23,929 nt of DNA from an uncultured Corynebacterium sp. (GCA_946220775.1 CAMIFC010000030.1:1-23929), one strand, 5' to 3'. Positions 1 to 7,390 are shown, counted from the first letter of the stretch. The notes: generated by a model from the sequence alone, not told the origin. Numbers and translations: made by a program.

Positions 1-929
1 GGGCGGAAATCACCGCCAGGCTCGGCGATCACGGTGCCGCGCAGATACTCGCCAACTCGGCCGGACAGGCGCGCGGTGGTCTCATCCAGCTGATCGAGGA
101 TGCCGGAACGCACCAGCTTCGGCAGCGGTTTGTCCGGGTCGGAACCTGGCGCGAGCGACGCCGAATGCCCGACCCCGCCACCATGATTCAAGGTTTCGAG
201 TAGCCGCCGTTCACGGGCGGGAAGCGACTCCACGGTGTCGGCCAGCTCCGCGGTGGGGATGGGGCAGCGGTTGCAATCCGCGAGACGCCACAGGTGCTCG
301 GTCGACGGTTGGAACATCGTTGCTAAGTGTGGCGGGAGTTTTAGAAGCGTGTCGGCGGTTGTTTCGGTGGCTGCGGTGTCGGTGGTGGCTGCGGTGTTGG
401 CGGTGACTTCGGCCGCCGCGCCGTGGAGCGTCCACGCCTCCCCGAACAGCAACCCCCACCGTGCACATTCCCCGATCGCCTCGATGACCTGCGTTTTTTC
501 AGGACGCCACCCCGCTACAGTCCCTGCTATGTCCAGCAATTCGTCCGTGGTGGACAGGATTTCTCCGACGGTGACCCACTGGCGAGTGGCGTCCATCTCC
601 AAACCGGCATGCAAGACGAGCAGTTCGATGGCACTGAGCTGGTGAACACCTTGACCATCCAACAGGTGCGGAGAAAACAGGCTGCTCACTGGCTGGGAGC
701 GCGAGCCTAGTGCAGATGAACCCAGCGAGGAGGTGCCCCGCGTGGAGGCGCCGAGCGGGGAAGCGCCCCGCGTGGAGGAACCGAAGCCGGGTGAATCGGC
801 GAACGCGCGGGCGGTGAACGGATCTTCTTCTTGGTGCAGACGCCACAGCAATCCCGAAAGCTGCTCATCAGAGTGGCTGAGCAGCCAATCCTGATAGGTG
901 AGGGACGGAAAATCTGCTGGTGAAGTCAT
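1..929 (-). CDS. Helicase-associated domain protein (XPB/Ssl2 N-terminal-like), 3' end outside window
   Basis: The frame is open from an ATG at 929 to the left edge, giving the first 309 residues of a longer protein. The N-terminus has the pattern typical of actinobacterial helicase-associated (Helicase_C_3-like) proteins: a short lead, then a WLLSHSDEQLSGLLWRLHQ-type helix in which each residue adds to a 'DxxLxxLL' signature. Residues of about 52-75 are a Ser/Gly/Arg-rich low-complexity linker built from near-repeats (STRGASPLG, STRGTSSLG). A second region around residue 85 (LSAIELLVLHAG) resembles a winged-helix start. Family members are usually 700-800 residues and are found near an XPB-like DNA helicase and rpf genes in Actinobacteria, which fits rpf1 close by. 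The role is inferred to be DNA repair related and is not shown. The gene contains one copy of the TGGCGTCC motif (502-508), encoding WRPEK. Confidence 0.72.
   Translation of the reverse strand, partial: MTSPADFPSLTYQDWLLSHSDEQLSGLLWRLHQEEDPFTARAFADSPGFGSSTRGASPLGASTRGTSSLGSSALGSRSQPVSSLFSPHLLDGQGVHQLSAIELLVLHAGLEMDATRQWVTVGEILSTTDELLDIAGTVAGWRPEKTQVIEAIGECARWGLLFGEAWTLHGAAAEVTANTAATTDTAATETTADTLLKLPPHLATMFQPSTEHLWRLADCNRCPIPTAELADTVESLPARERRLLETLNHGGGVGHSASLAPGSDPDKPLPKLVRSGILDQLDETTARLSGRVGEYLRGTVIAEPGGDFR
494..513 (-). repeat. TGGCGTCC motif copy 1
   Basis: Read on the minus strand: TGGCGTCCTGAAAAAA. It is within the helicase-associated gene. Confidence 0.7.
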
Positions 930-946
930 AGACCTACCATTCTAGG

Positions 947-1090
947 TCAATGTTGAGGGGGAGCGCCCTGGCGGGGAAAGCTCAATGCTGATGGTGGGTG
1001 CCTCGGTGGAGAAAGCTAACTACTGTCGCGGGGCACCTTGGCGGCGAAAGCGCAATGCTGGTGGTGGGCACGCCTAGTGATGAAAGCGGG
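947..1090. repeat. 35-bp degenerate tandem repeat, about 4 units
   Basis: GAAAG blocks recur at 976, 1011, 1046 and 1082, so the period is 35, 35 and 36 bp. Units 963-997 and 1033-1067 agree at 30 of 35 positions; the unit at 998-1032 is more diverged, and partial units lie at 947-962 and 1068-1090. Each unit carries a TGGCGG(G/C)GAAAGC-like block followed by CAATGCTGGTGGTGG. It sits between two divergent genes, so it may carry repeated regulator sites, or it may be decaying satellite DNA. Confidence 0.75.
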
Positions 1091-1168
1091 GGCAAAGAGG
1101 GGTGACCGAAGTATCGCGAATGTTGCCTAAAGAGTGTGTTTTGCCTGGGAATGTGCGAAACTAGAGAC

Positions 1169-1360
1169 ATGGCGAATGTAGACACCTTTAAAGGCTATGT
1201 AGACCCGGCTTGGCCAACTGACATTCCAGAGGGCCAGCACGCGGTGACGGAATTGGTTGCGGACACGGCAGGCGCGCTGTCCCCTTATGGCGAGCTCGAG
1301 TTCCCGTTGGACTCGTCCACGCTCCCTTATGTTCACCCATACACGGTGATCAACAAGTAA
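1169..1360 (+). CDS. Small conserved-looking hypothetical protein, 63 aa
   Basis: The protein is short, acidic and soluble, with no signal peptide or membrane segment. It has an aromatic/proline-rich character: a VDPAWPTDIPEGQH segment near residues 11-24 and a PYVHPYTVINK C-terminus. I chose the ATG at 1169 rather than the upstream start at 1136 because the upstream extension (MFCLGMCETRD) looks like non-coding sequence and because a run of proteins of this size is known beside rpf genes in Actinobacteria. No clear SD precedes the ATG, so a leaderless message is possible. The stop is followed about 110 bp later by a TTCG-loop terminator. The function is unknown, and I do not recognise a named domain. 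Confidence 0.65.
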   Translation: MANVDTFKGYVDPAWPTDIPEGQHAVTELVADTAGALSPYGELEFPLDSSTLPYVHPYTVINK

Positions 1361-1467
1361 AATCGCTTTCTTAGCGGGTTAGCTCCTTCCGGGGTGATCC
1401 TTGCTTGGGTGAGATGCTCGCTTTTGGCGAGATCCCTCTCTGCAGCGACGCGGAAGGGGTGATAGCG

Positions 1468-1517
1468 AAGCGGCCGCTGCTTCGAGTCTTCGGACTTGAG
1501 GTGGCGGCCGCTTTGTC
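1468..1517 (+). terminator. Rho-independent terminator with TTCG tetraloop
   Basis: The arms AAGCGGCCGC (1468-1477) and GCGGCCGCTT (1504-1513) pair perfectly. The inner part continues as CGAGTC / GACTTG with G-U pairs around a TTCG loop. A T-rich stretch (TTTGTCGTTGT) follows on the + strand. It fits termination of the small gene ending at 1360, though the distance of about 100 bp is long. Confidence 0.6.
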
Positions 1518-1609
1518 GTTGTAGTGGGTGTTCTGGCGGAGCGCAGGCGGAGTTCAAGCTGCCCCGGGTCATGGTGTACCCCTGTTGGGTCGGGCACCGG
1601 CGCCCCAAT

Positions 1610-1676
1610 GTTAAATTCCCTCGCTGAAAACCTAGTCCAAGTCATGAAGACTAGGTTTTCAGCGAGGGAATTTAAC
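1610..1676. repeat. Family A hairpin, copy 1 (27-bp perfect arms, 13-nt loop)
   Basis: The left arm 1610-1636 and right arm 1650-1676 are perfect reverse complements over 27 bp, with loop 1637-1649. The inner arm reads CCTCGCTGAAAACCTAGT. The same element occurs at 14239-14305 and 23814-23880. It lies between convergent genes, so it could serve as a bidirectional terminator, but no T-run follows on either side. Confidence 0.92.
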
Positions 1677-1769
1677 ACCCCACCAATTAATGGGGCGCGC
1701 GGGGGTGTGAGGCAGCTACGCCGCTACGAATGGGCTTGGCAGGGGTGCGTATAACCCACAATCCCCGGC

Positions 1770-1845
1770 ATTACGCCGAGTACCCCTGCATCACGCTGGG
1801 GGAATCACACCGAGCCACGCGGGGGCATCACGTCGAGCCGCCCCA
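1770..1845. repeat. Degenerate short repeat downstream of rpf1
   Basis: Blocks of the form AT(C/T)ACG(C/T)CGAG start at 1770, 1790, 1804 and 1827. The spacing is irregular (20, 14 and 23 bp), so this is only weakly repeat-like. Confidence 0.4.
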
Positions 1846-1862
1846 GCAGAAAGCGCCGACTA

Positions 1863-2519
1863 TTACAGGCGAGGCAGACCGGCACTGAAGTTAGCGATGG
1901 CCTTCTGAGCCTGGCTGGTTGCTGCTGCGTAGTTCTCGAAGTGGTAGTTCAGCGCGTGGCGGTGAGCCTTGTACACGTCGTGAACCTGCTTTGGCACTGC
2001 GAAGCCGGCAGCTTCGATGCGGTTAACGATGTCCTGGTAGACCCTGTCGATGGCCAGGGTGTTGGACTGGCGAGCCAGGTCGGCAACTGCGCGCTGAACC
2101 TCTGGAGCCGGTGCTGGCTTCGGAGCAGGCTTAGCAGCGAGGTTGCGTGGGGTTGGTGCAGAGTTCAGGCCCAGCTGTGCGGAGCAGGAAGGCCATGCGC
2201 CCCAGCCCTGGCCAGCCAGGACCTTTTCTGCGACGGCGATCTGCTGCTCACGGGAAGCCTGGTATGCGTACGGTGCGTACTGCTGGCCACCGTATGCGTT
2301 CCAGGTGGATGGGGAGAACTGCAGGCCACCGTGGTAGCCGTTGCCGGTGTTGATGTGCCAGTTGCCGCCAGCTTCACACTGAGCCAGGCGGTCCCAGTCG
2401 GAGTCTGGGGCAGCGGAAGCTGCTGGAGCGAGTGCGGCTGCGCCGGTTGCGAGTGCCGCGCCGGCGATTACCAGGCGGCCTACGGTGGAGATGGAGTTGC
2501 GCTTGGTGTGGCGTCCCAT
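1863..2519 (-). CDS. rpf1: Resuscitation-promoting factor, Rpf1-type, secreted
   Basis: Rpf proteins are secreted muralytic enzymes that cleave peptidoglycan and stimulate regrowth of dormant actinobacterial cells. The 218-aa product starts at MGRHTKRN, from the ATG at 2519, which is preceded by GAAGGGA. A signal peptide covers residues 1-37 and ends in an ASA-A cleavage motif. The Rpf domain follows at about 38-115: the lysozyme-like catalytic Glu is E49 in QCEAGGNW, with the GGLQFSPSTW and AWPSC motifs; C48 and C112 would form the disulphide. An Ala/Pro-rich linker (PAPKPAPAPE) leads into an alpha-helical C-terminal domain. There are no DUF348 or G5 domains, so it is Rpf1-like rather than Rpf2-like. 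A longer frame opens at 2642, but its extra N-terminus is Arg-rich and would place the signal peptide internally. Confidence 0.93.
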   Translation of the reverse strand: MGRHTKRNSISTVGRLVIAGAALATGAAALAPAASAAPDSDWDRLAQCEAGGNWHINTGNGYHGGLQFSPSTWNAYGGQQYAPYAYQASREQQIAVAEKVLAGQGWGAWPSCSAQLGLNSAPTPRNLAAKPAPKPAPAPEVQRAVADLARQSNTLAIDRVYQDIVNRIEAAGFAVPKQVHDVYKAHRHALNYHFENYAAATSQAQKAIANFSAGLPRL

Positions 2520-2788
2520 TGTCGTGGAGTGTCCCTTCAGGGGTCGGATTTGGCCAGATGGCCGCCGACATCCCGTTCGTTTCGTGTTCTCTAAGTCTTC
2601 GGGTGCGCCGCTTTCTGCGCGACGCCATGAGCGTTCGCTCAATGTCTGGAGGCTACGCTAGCGGTTTATAACGAAAGTGTCACGTTTTTCGGAATATCCG
2701 GGTTCTACATATCCAATGCATGGTTGTTCAAATAACTACCGTGGCCTGCATGTTGTCAAAACGAGACCAACCTTCCTTCATGGTAAAA

Positions 2789-2804
2789 CGTGATGAAGAT
2801 CACA
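2789..2804. promoter_or_regulatory. Candidate GlxR (CRP-type) binding site
   Basis: CGTGATGAAGATCACA matches the corynebacterial GlxR consensus TGTGA-N6-TCACA at 9 of the 10 fixed positions. It sits between rpf1 and cspB, about 120 bp upstream of the suggested rpf1 -10 and 170 bp from the cspB start. GlxR control of rpf genes is established in C. glutamicum (rpf2); which gene it serves here is inference. Confidence 0.6.
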
Positions 2805-2920
2805 AAAGGTAACCCCGGAAGGTGTAACGGAAGTGAAAAATGTGACGTCCAGCAAAGATCTTCTCTCTGAGAGCTAGCGCGGGTATCCTTGGTTGTTCCT
2901 TTGGTGACCAGTGGGGGCGG

Positions 2921-2939
2921 GTGGCGTCCTAAAAAATGG
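2921..2939 (+). repeat. TGGCGTCC motif copy 2
   Basis: GTGGCGTCCTAAAAAATGG, intergenic, 39 bp upstream of cspB. Confidence 0.85.
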
Positions 2940-2977
2940 ACGCGGGTCATCAAACACTGCAATAGAAAGGTGCACAC

Positions 2978-3361
2978 ATGCCCATTGGAAGGGTTCGTTG
3001 GTACGACGCGGACAAGGGATTCGGCTTTGTTTCGAACCCAGGTGACGAGGATGTTTACGTAGGACGCCAGGTCCTGCCCGCCGGAGTGACTGAATTAGTG
3101 CCGGGCCAACGTGTTGAGTATGAGGTTGTCGCGGCCCGTCGCGGGCCGCAGGCGCTGAGCCTGACGGTGCTGGACGAAGGCCCACGGCGCGCGCAGCACC
3201 GCTTCCAGCCAGCGGAACTCGCTGGAATGGTGCAGGACACGATTAACCTGCTCGACTCTGAAGTGGTACCGATGCTGCAGGCGGGGCGACGCCCGGATCG
3301 TCGTGAATCGCGTCAGATCGTGGAGATCCTGCGGACGATCGCGCGCGAGCTGGACTCTTAA
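2978..3361 (+). CDS. cspB: Cold-shock domain protein CspB-like, 127 aa
   Basis: This is a nucleic-acid binding cold-shock domain protein. Residues 1-65 form the domain, with the RNP1-type motif KGFGFV at 13-18 and a diverged RNP2 (DVYVGR where typical Csp proteins have DVFVH). The second half (about 70-127) is a helical tail ending REL and is unlike the short 67-residue CspA type; it matches the longer CspB form found in corynebacteria. The ATG at 2978 follows GAAAGGTG at a good distance. It is monocistronic, and a weak hairpin follows the stop. Confidence 0.9.
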   Translation: MPIGRVRWYDADKGFGFVSNPGDEDVYVGRQVLPAGVTELVPGQRVEYEVVAARRGPQALSLTVLDEGPRRAQHRFQPAELAGMVQDTINLLDSEVVPMLQAGRRPDRRESRQIVEILRTIARELDS

Positions 3362-3387
3362 ACAGTCACTTTTAAGACATGACTGTT
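3361..3387. terminator. Hairpin between cspB and DUF2771 gene
   Basis: AACAGTCA (3361-3368) and TGACTGTT (3380-3387) pair over 8 bp around an 11-nt loop, directly at the cspB stop codon and between convergent genes. The U-tract is poor, so this is a modest call. Confidence 0.4.
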
Positions 3388-3403
3388 AAACTGCCACGTG
3401 CCG

Positions 3404-4027
3404 CTACTTCTTTGGCTTCTTCGGCGTAATCGACCAGATCGCGGAGACCGGGGTTTCCTCCCCGTCGGCGTCCCTGCCAATGAGTAGGGAATGGATTTCC
3501 ACGACGGTCAGCTTAGGGTGCTTGCCACCCTTGGTTTTCTTATCCGAGGCCACGGAGATTTCTACCTCCGTGGTCTCGTTGGCTTTGTGATAGGTCTCGT
3601 CGTTCGCACCTGGGTCGTCATAGATACTCAGCATTGCCCAGTCGTGGTCGTAAACGTCCTGTGGGATCTTCAACGTGGCGGTGTCCTGCCCCTTGAAGTC
3701 CAGTTCGAATGGTTCGCTGGGGGAGCAGTCCGCATCGTCGATCTCGCACGCGGAGTATGGCGGGATCTCCACTTCTTCGGCGTTGTCGCCTTCACCCACA
3801 ACAGCGATGATGCGCTGATCCTGGGGCGGAGTGCCTGCCCGGTCATTGCGCCACCAGTTGAACGCGAGCACCGCGCCCACAACCGCCGCGACGAGCACGA
3901 GGATGCTCACCATTGTGATGAGCTGCTTGCGTTGCTCCGCCTTACGGCGTTGCTTCACGCTTTTGCGTGGGGCGGTGCCAGCGGTGGTTTCGTTGGGGGA
4001 ATCGGTTCCGGATTGAGAAGCAGTCAC
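3404..4027 (-). CDS. DUF2771 membrane-anchored protein, 207 aa
   Basis: The protein has a basic, Thr/Ser-rich N-terminus (KQRRKAEQRK), one membrane helix at about residues 37-58, and an extracytoplasmic domain of about 150 residues. The domain has two nearby cysteines (C93 and C98) in a YSACEIDDADCSP context and ends with a Lys-rich tail. This layout and the position next to cspB fit the DUF2771 family of Corynebacteriales; its function is not known. The start is GTG at 4027, 11 bp after the stop of the upstream lipoprotein gene, so the two are probably cotranscribed. Confidence 0.75.
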   Translation of the reverse strand: MTASQSGTDSPNETTAGTAPRKSVKQRRKAEQRKQLITMVSILVLVAAVVGAVLAFNWWRNDRAGTPPQDQRIIAVVGEGDNAEEVEIPPYSACEIDDADCSPSEPFELDFKGQDTATLKIPQDVYDHDWAMLSIYDDPGANDETYHKANETTEVEISVASDKKTKGGKHPKLTVVEIHSLLIGRDADGEETPVSAIWSITPKKPKK

Positions 4028-4038
4028 GGCTATTCATG

Positions 4039-4920
4039 CTAGGCGTTTGCAGGGATAAATCGTACTTCGTAAAGGGTGTCCCAGTATTTCCCGGTGACGT
4101 AAAACTTGTCAGTTCCCGGGATCTTCGCGATCCCGTTGAGTACGTCTGCGCCAGGCTTGTCCGCTGCGCCGAACGCATTCTTCGCGTCGACAACGCCGGT
4201 GACTTCTCCGGTGCTTGGGTCGATTCGGTAAATATCATCGGTCTGCCACACGTTCGCCCACACCGCTGGCGAGTCATCCGGCCCACCTGTCGGGTCGCAA
4301 TCCAGCTCGTTGAGCATGTCCGTGGGCTCACCATTCAGCGTGACATCCACGCTTCCCGTTTTTGCGAATGTCGCCGGGTCGCGGAAGCTGAGTGTGCCAC
4401 TGCCATCACTCATGACCAGGCGGTTTCCGTCGGAGCACAAGCCCCAACCCTCGCCCTCGTAAGTCTCGGTGCTGATCTTCTTTAGCGAGGTGGCGTCCCG
4501 AAGAAAAGCAGTATTTTCCTGCCACGACAGCTGCCACACGTGCGCGCGTCCGTCTGGCCCGACGTGCCGCGTCACGCCTTCGCCGAAGTACGCGCCCGCG
4601 AGGTCTTCGTTGTTGGTTTGTTGGTCGTCGATGGTGGTGTGATAAATCCGCGACTTACCCTTCATACCCGTCCCGACCAGCAGTTTCCCATCCTCGACGA
4701 CCTCGAGGCCCTGCGTGAAGCTCGTTTTGTCCCAGGGGTGTTCAGCGAGGATTTCGACCTTCAGCTGCTCTGGTTCCTTCCCATTTTTTTCGGACGCCAC
4801 CCCGCCCACTCCTGAATCCGACCCCGCTGCGCAGGCTGCCAGCGCGGGAGTAGTGCAAAGACTGAGGGCTAAAAGAGTTGCAGTGAGGCGACGGCGGTGG
4901 GGGCTGGTGGATTCTCGCAT
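4039..4920 (-). CDS. Glutaminyl-peptide cyclotransferase-like lipoprotein
   Basis: The family converts N-terminal Gln to pyroglutamate using a five-bladed beta-propeller (the plant/bacterial type). The 293-aa product has a lipoprotein signal with the lipobox LAAC, cysteine at residue 30, so it is anchored on the outer face of the membrane. A Gly/Ser/Lys linker follows, and then the propeller starts with the family hallmark SFTQGLE. Blade motifs such as EGWGLCSDGNRLVMSDGS, ELDCD, VWANVWQTDDIYRIDPSTG and LNGIAKIP are all typical. AGAAT lies about 7 bp upstream of the ATG at 4920 as a possible -10, so a leaderless message is possible. Two TGGCGTCC copies lie inside the gene. The one at 4783-4803 is in the linker after the lipobox and encodes GVASEKN. 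Confidence 0.88.
   Translation of the reverse strand: MRESTSPHRRRLTATLLALSLCTTPALAACAAGSDSGVGGVASEKNGKEPEQLKVEILAEHPWDKTSFTQGLEVVEDGKLLVGTGMKGKSRIYHTTIDDQQTNNEDLAGAYFGEGVTRHVGPDGRAHVWQLSWQENTAFLRDATSLKKISTETYEGEGWGLCSDGNRLVMSDGSGTLSFRDPATFAKTGSVDVTLNGEPTDMLNELDCDPTGGPDDSPAVWANVWQTDDIYRIDPSTGEVTGVVDAKNAFGAADKPGADVLNGIAKIPGTDKFYVTGKYWDTLYEVRFIPANA
4490..4508 (+). repeat. TGGCGTCC motif copy 3 (near match)
   Basis: GTGGCGTCCCGAAGAAAAG, inside the cyclotransferase gene. Confidence 0.6.
4783..4803 (-). repeat. TGGCGTCC motif copy 4
   Basis: Minus strand: GGTGGCGTCCGAAAAAAATG. In the linker after the lipobox of the cyclotransferase. Confidence 0.85.
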
Positions 4921-5050
4921 TCCTTAATTCTGCCTGACGTGAATTGTGGCTGGCGCAGCGGTGGTGGGCCTAGTGGTGATGGGTGTCTGGGATGGGTCGC
5001 AGGGGCTGGGGTGGCCGGAGGTGCAGGCACAACGTGCATAATGGGAGGTG
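4921..5050. promoter_or_regulatory. Divergent promoter region, lipoprotein gene / DUF3027 gene
   Basis: The stretch is G-rich on the + strand and has no gene. A -10-like CATAAT lies at 5037-5042, 8 bp before the DUF3027 ATG. On the minus strand a -10-like CAGAAT precedes the ATG at 4920 by a similar distance. No clear -35 is seen. Confidence 0.4.
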
Positions 5051-5797
5051 ATGAACAAGAAGAACAAGAACGGTGGCCGGATCCTTTTCGGCAATCGCGC
5101 GCGTGACATCGCCCGCGACGTGGTTGAGGAAGTCGGGGAGGGAGAAGTAGGGGACTACCTGGGGGCCAGTTCCCCGCGAAGCCAATCAGCTCATGCTGGT
5201 GCGGTGGCTATCCATCGCTTCCAATCCCTCACGCCCGGTTATCAGGACTGGGAGTGGGGCGCGGTGCTCGCGACAGTGCCCGGCAGTGGTGAGATCACAG
5301 TTAATGAGGTCTCCCTGCAGGCAGGAGCAAAGGCCGAGCTGGCACCAGCGTGGGTGCCTTATGAGGATCGTGTGCGCCCCGGCGACCTGGGGCCCGGGGA
5401 CTCGTTGCCGCCGCGTGAAGACGATGACCGGTTGGCGTCCCGAAAAGAAGACGGGGAGCCGGAAAAAACGGTGCTGACCTTGGGGTTCCCTCGCAACCCA
5501 CAGGCGCCGCAGGTGCTGACCGAGAAGGGGCTGACGGATGCGCTGACGCGGTGGCGCACCGGTGATTATGGCCCGAACTCCGAATTCGCGGAGGCCGCGC
5601 CGATGACGTGCCGGACCTGCGCGTTTTACCTGCCGTTCAACTCGCCGGAGACGCACTTCGGCGTGTGTACGAATGAGTTTGCCGCTGATGGTCGGGTGGT
5701 TCACGAATCCTATGGCTGCGGTGCGCACGCGGAGACGAAAGAAGATTTCGACTCGACCGGCGGGCGTGAATATGGGGCGTTCGAAGACGGGTTTTAA
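5051..5797 (+). CDS. DUF3027 family protein, 248 aa, four-cysteine C-terminal domain
   Basis: The DUF3027 signature WVPYEDRVRPGDLGPGD lies at residues 101-117. The C-terminal part has four cysteines (C187 and C190 as CRTC, C206 in FGVCTNEF, C223 in GCGAH), which suggests a zinc-ribbon-like site. The function is unknown; the family is conserved in Actinobacteria. A loop of about residues 118-140 is charged and low in complexity, and it carries a TGGCGTCC motif copy (encoding LASRK). GTG at 5048 is an alternative start. I chose ATG 5051 because GGGAGG is only 2 bp away, too close for an SD, and CATAAT at 5037-5042 would suit a leaderless start. Confidence 0.88.
   Translation: MNKKNKNGGRILFGNRARDIARDVVEEVGEGEVGDYLGASSPRSQSAHAGAVAIHRFQSLTPGYQDWEWGAVLATVPGSGEITVNEVSLQAGAKAELAPAWVPYEDRVRPGDLGPGDSLPPREDDDRLASRKEDGEPEKTVLTLGFPRNPQAPQVLTEKGLTDALTRWRTGDYGPNSEFAEAAPMTCRTCAFYLPFNSPETHFGVCTNEFAADGRVVHESYGCGAHAETKEDFDSTGGREYGAFEDGF
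5432..5446 (+). repeat. TGGCGTCC motif copy 5
   Basis: TTGGCGTCCCGAAAA, in the loop of the DUF3027 gene. Confidence 0.7.
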
Positions 5798-5850
5798 AGG
5801 CAACTCGTTCTGATTGGCCAGCGAGTTCTCAGTTTGTCCGGAGGCTCCAC

Positions 5851-5856
5851 TAATAT
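5851..5856 (+). promoter_or_regulatory. Candidate -10 of the purine permease gene
   Basis: TAATAT at 5851-5856 precedes the permease ATG by 38 bp. No good -35 is seen at 16-18 bp. GGAAAGTG at 5879-5886 could be the ribosome binding site. Confidence 0.35.
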
Positions 5857-5894
5857 GGGCGCCGTCTGATCGTCGGCGGAAAGTGAACCTCACC

Positions 5895-7334
5895 ATGGCC
5901 AAGAACGCGCTGGATAAGTTCTTCCACATTTCAGAGCGCGGCTCATCGATTCCAACGGAGATTCGTGGCGGCATCGTCACGTTCTTCGCGATGGCGTACA
6001 TCATCATCCTGAATCCGCTGATCCTGGGGACAGGGGCGGATATCAACGGCAATATCCTGGGCACCTCGCGGGTTGCCGCCGTCACCGCGCTAGCAGCTGG
6101 CCTTATGACCATCCTGTTCGGTGTCATTGCGAAATACCCCTTCGGCATCGCCGCAGGTCTGGGTATTAACACGCTGGTCGCGGTCACTTTCGTGGCCACA
6201 GAAGGCCTGACGTGGGAAGAAGCCATGGGGCTGGTGGTCATCGATGGTCTGATCATCGTGCTGCTGGCAGTCACCGGCTTCCGTGAAGCGGTGTTCAACT
6301 CCATCCCGGCCTCATTGAAGGCTGCCATTGGCGTGGGTATCGGCATGTTTATCGCGATGATCGGCCTGGTGGACTCCGGGTTCGTGCGCCGCATTCCCGA
6401 TGAGGCAGGCACGACGGTTCCGGTGGGGCTGGGTATCAACGGGTCGATCGCGTCTTGGCCGACGCTGGTCTTCGTCTTGGGTCTGCTGATTTGTGGCGCA
6501 CTAGTGGTGCGCAAGGTTCGTGGTGGGTTGTTCATCGGCATCGTCGCAACGACGATCATTGCGCTGATCGTGGAGGCAATCACCAAGTCTGGTGCGTCCT
6601 TCGAAAATGGTGAGCCTAACCCGCAGGGCTGGTCGCTGGCCGTACCGGTGCTGCCGGATTCGCTTGGTGGGCTGCCTGATTTGTCACTGGTTGGGGCAGT
6701 TGATCTGGTCGGCGCGTTCTCCCGCGTTGGTGTGCTGGCCGCGTCCCTGCTGGTTTTCACTTTGGTGCTGGCGAACTTCTTCGATGCCATGGGCACGATG
6801 ACCGCCTTGGGCAAGCAAGCCGATGTCATGGATGACCAAGGCCGTCTGCCGAACCTGAAGACCGCTCTGGTCGTCGAAGGTGCTGGTGCCGTTGTTGGTG
6901 GAGCCGCGTCGGCGTCCTCGAACACGGTGTATGTGGACTCCGCGGCCGGCATCGGTGATGGTGCTCGGACGGGTCTGGCCAACGTGGTGACGGGCCTGCT
7001 GTTCCTGGCTGCGATGTTCCTGACTCCGCTGTATGAGATCGTTCCGATCGAAGCCGCAGCCCCCGTGCTGGTGATCGTGGGTGCGATGATGATGGCGCAG
7101 GTCAAGGAAATCGATTTCACGGAATTCCACATTGCGTTGCCCGCATTCCTCACGATCGTCGTGATGCCATTCACATACTCGATTGCCAACGGCATTGGCG
7201 TGGGATTTATCGCCTACGTGGTGCTGGCGATCGTCGGTGGGCGGGCGAAGAAGATCCACCCGCTGCTGTATGTGGTGGCGTTCCTGTTTATTCTTTACTT
7301 TGCTGTCGACCCGATTCTGACGGCAATTAATTAG
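5895..7334 (+). CDS. NCS2 / AzgA-type purine (adenine/guanine/hypoxanthine) permease
   Basis: This is a proton-coupled nucleobase importer of about 479 aa with about 12-14 membrane helices. The AzgA-subfamily (COG2252-like) pattern is clear: FFAMAYIIILNPLIL in the first helix, FGIAAGLGINT, a 'FDAMGTMTALG' segment, and SASSNTVYVDSAAGIGDGARTGL in the substrate-site region. The closely related xanthine/uracil group lacks these. The ATG at 5895 gives the usual N-terminal length (a TTG at 5814 would add an unlikely extension). It lies 97 bp downstream of the DUF3027 gene and may have its own promoter. No purine riboswitch is visible upstream. Confidence 0.9.
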   Translation: MAKNALDKFFHISERGSSIPTEIRGGIVTFFAMAYIIILNPLILGTGADINGNILGTSRVAAVTALAAGLMTILFGVIAKYPFGIAAGLGINTLVAVTFVATEGLTWEEAMGLVVIDGLIIVLLAVTGFREAVFNSIPASLKAAIGVGIGMFIAMIGLVDSGFVRRIPDEAGTTVPVGLGINGSIASWPTLVFVLGLLICGALVVRKVRGGLFIGIVATTIIALIVEAITKSGASFENGEPNPQGWSLAVPVLPDSLGGLPDLSLVGAVDLVGAFSRVGVLAASLLVFTLVLANFFDAMGTMTALGKQADVMDDQGRLPNLKTALVVEGAGAVVGGAASASSNTVYVDSAAGIGDGARTGLANVVTGLLFLAAMFLTPLYEIVPIEAAAPVLVIVGAMMMAQVKEIDFTEFHIALPAFLTIVVMPFTYSIANGIGVGFIAYVVLAIVGGRAKKIHPLLYVVAFLFILYFAVDPILTAIN

Positions 7335-7390
7335 CCCGCGGCGCCGCGCCCCTGGGCTGCCGCGACACTGCGCCACGTGATGGGAGAAAC

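Larger units (their letters stand above)
1361..1862. other. Intergenic region between small gene and rpf1, no gene seen
   Basis: This 502-bp convergent interval holds a terminator hairpin (1468-1514), the family A hairpin (1610-1676), and a degenerate repeat of ATCACGCCGAG-like blocks at 1770, 1790, 1804 and 1827. No open frame in it has a convincing start, RBS or protein-like composition. Confidence 0.7.
2520..2977. promoter_or_regulatory. Divergent rpf1/cspB promoter region
   Basis: This 458-bp interval is more AT-rich than its surroundings and has no gene. It contains a candidate rpf1 -10 (TATAAA, minus strand, 2665-2670), which would give an rpf1 leader of roughly 140 nt. It also contains the GlxR-type palindrome at 2789-2804 and a copy of the TGGCGTCC motif at 2921-2939, immediately upstream of cspB. 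Confidence 0.55.

Noticed and set aside
947..1090. CRISPR array
   Set aside because: The 35-bp units follow one another without spacers and no cas gene is near.
2520..2660. c-di-AMP (ydaO-type) riboswitch upstream of rpf1
   Set aside because: Such riboswitches precede rpf genes in some Actinobacteria, but I do not see the conserved segments I would expect in this leader. A covariance search (RF00379) would settle it.
5186..7195. A 669-codon minus-strand frame
   Set aside because: It lies antisense to the purine permease gene, and its Thr/Ser/Pro/Arg-rich translation has no protein-like pattern. High GC at third positions of the real gene creates such shadows.
7335..7390. Terminator between the permease and RNA methyltransferase genes
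   Set aside because: The GC-rich spacer has no clear stem followed by T residues.
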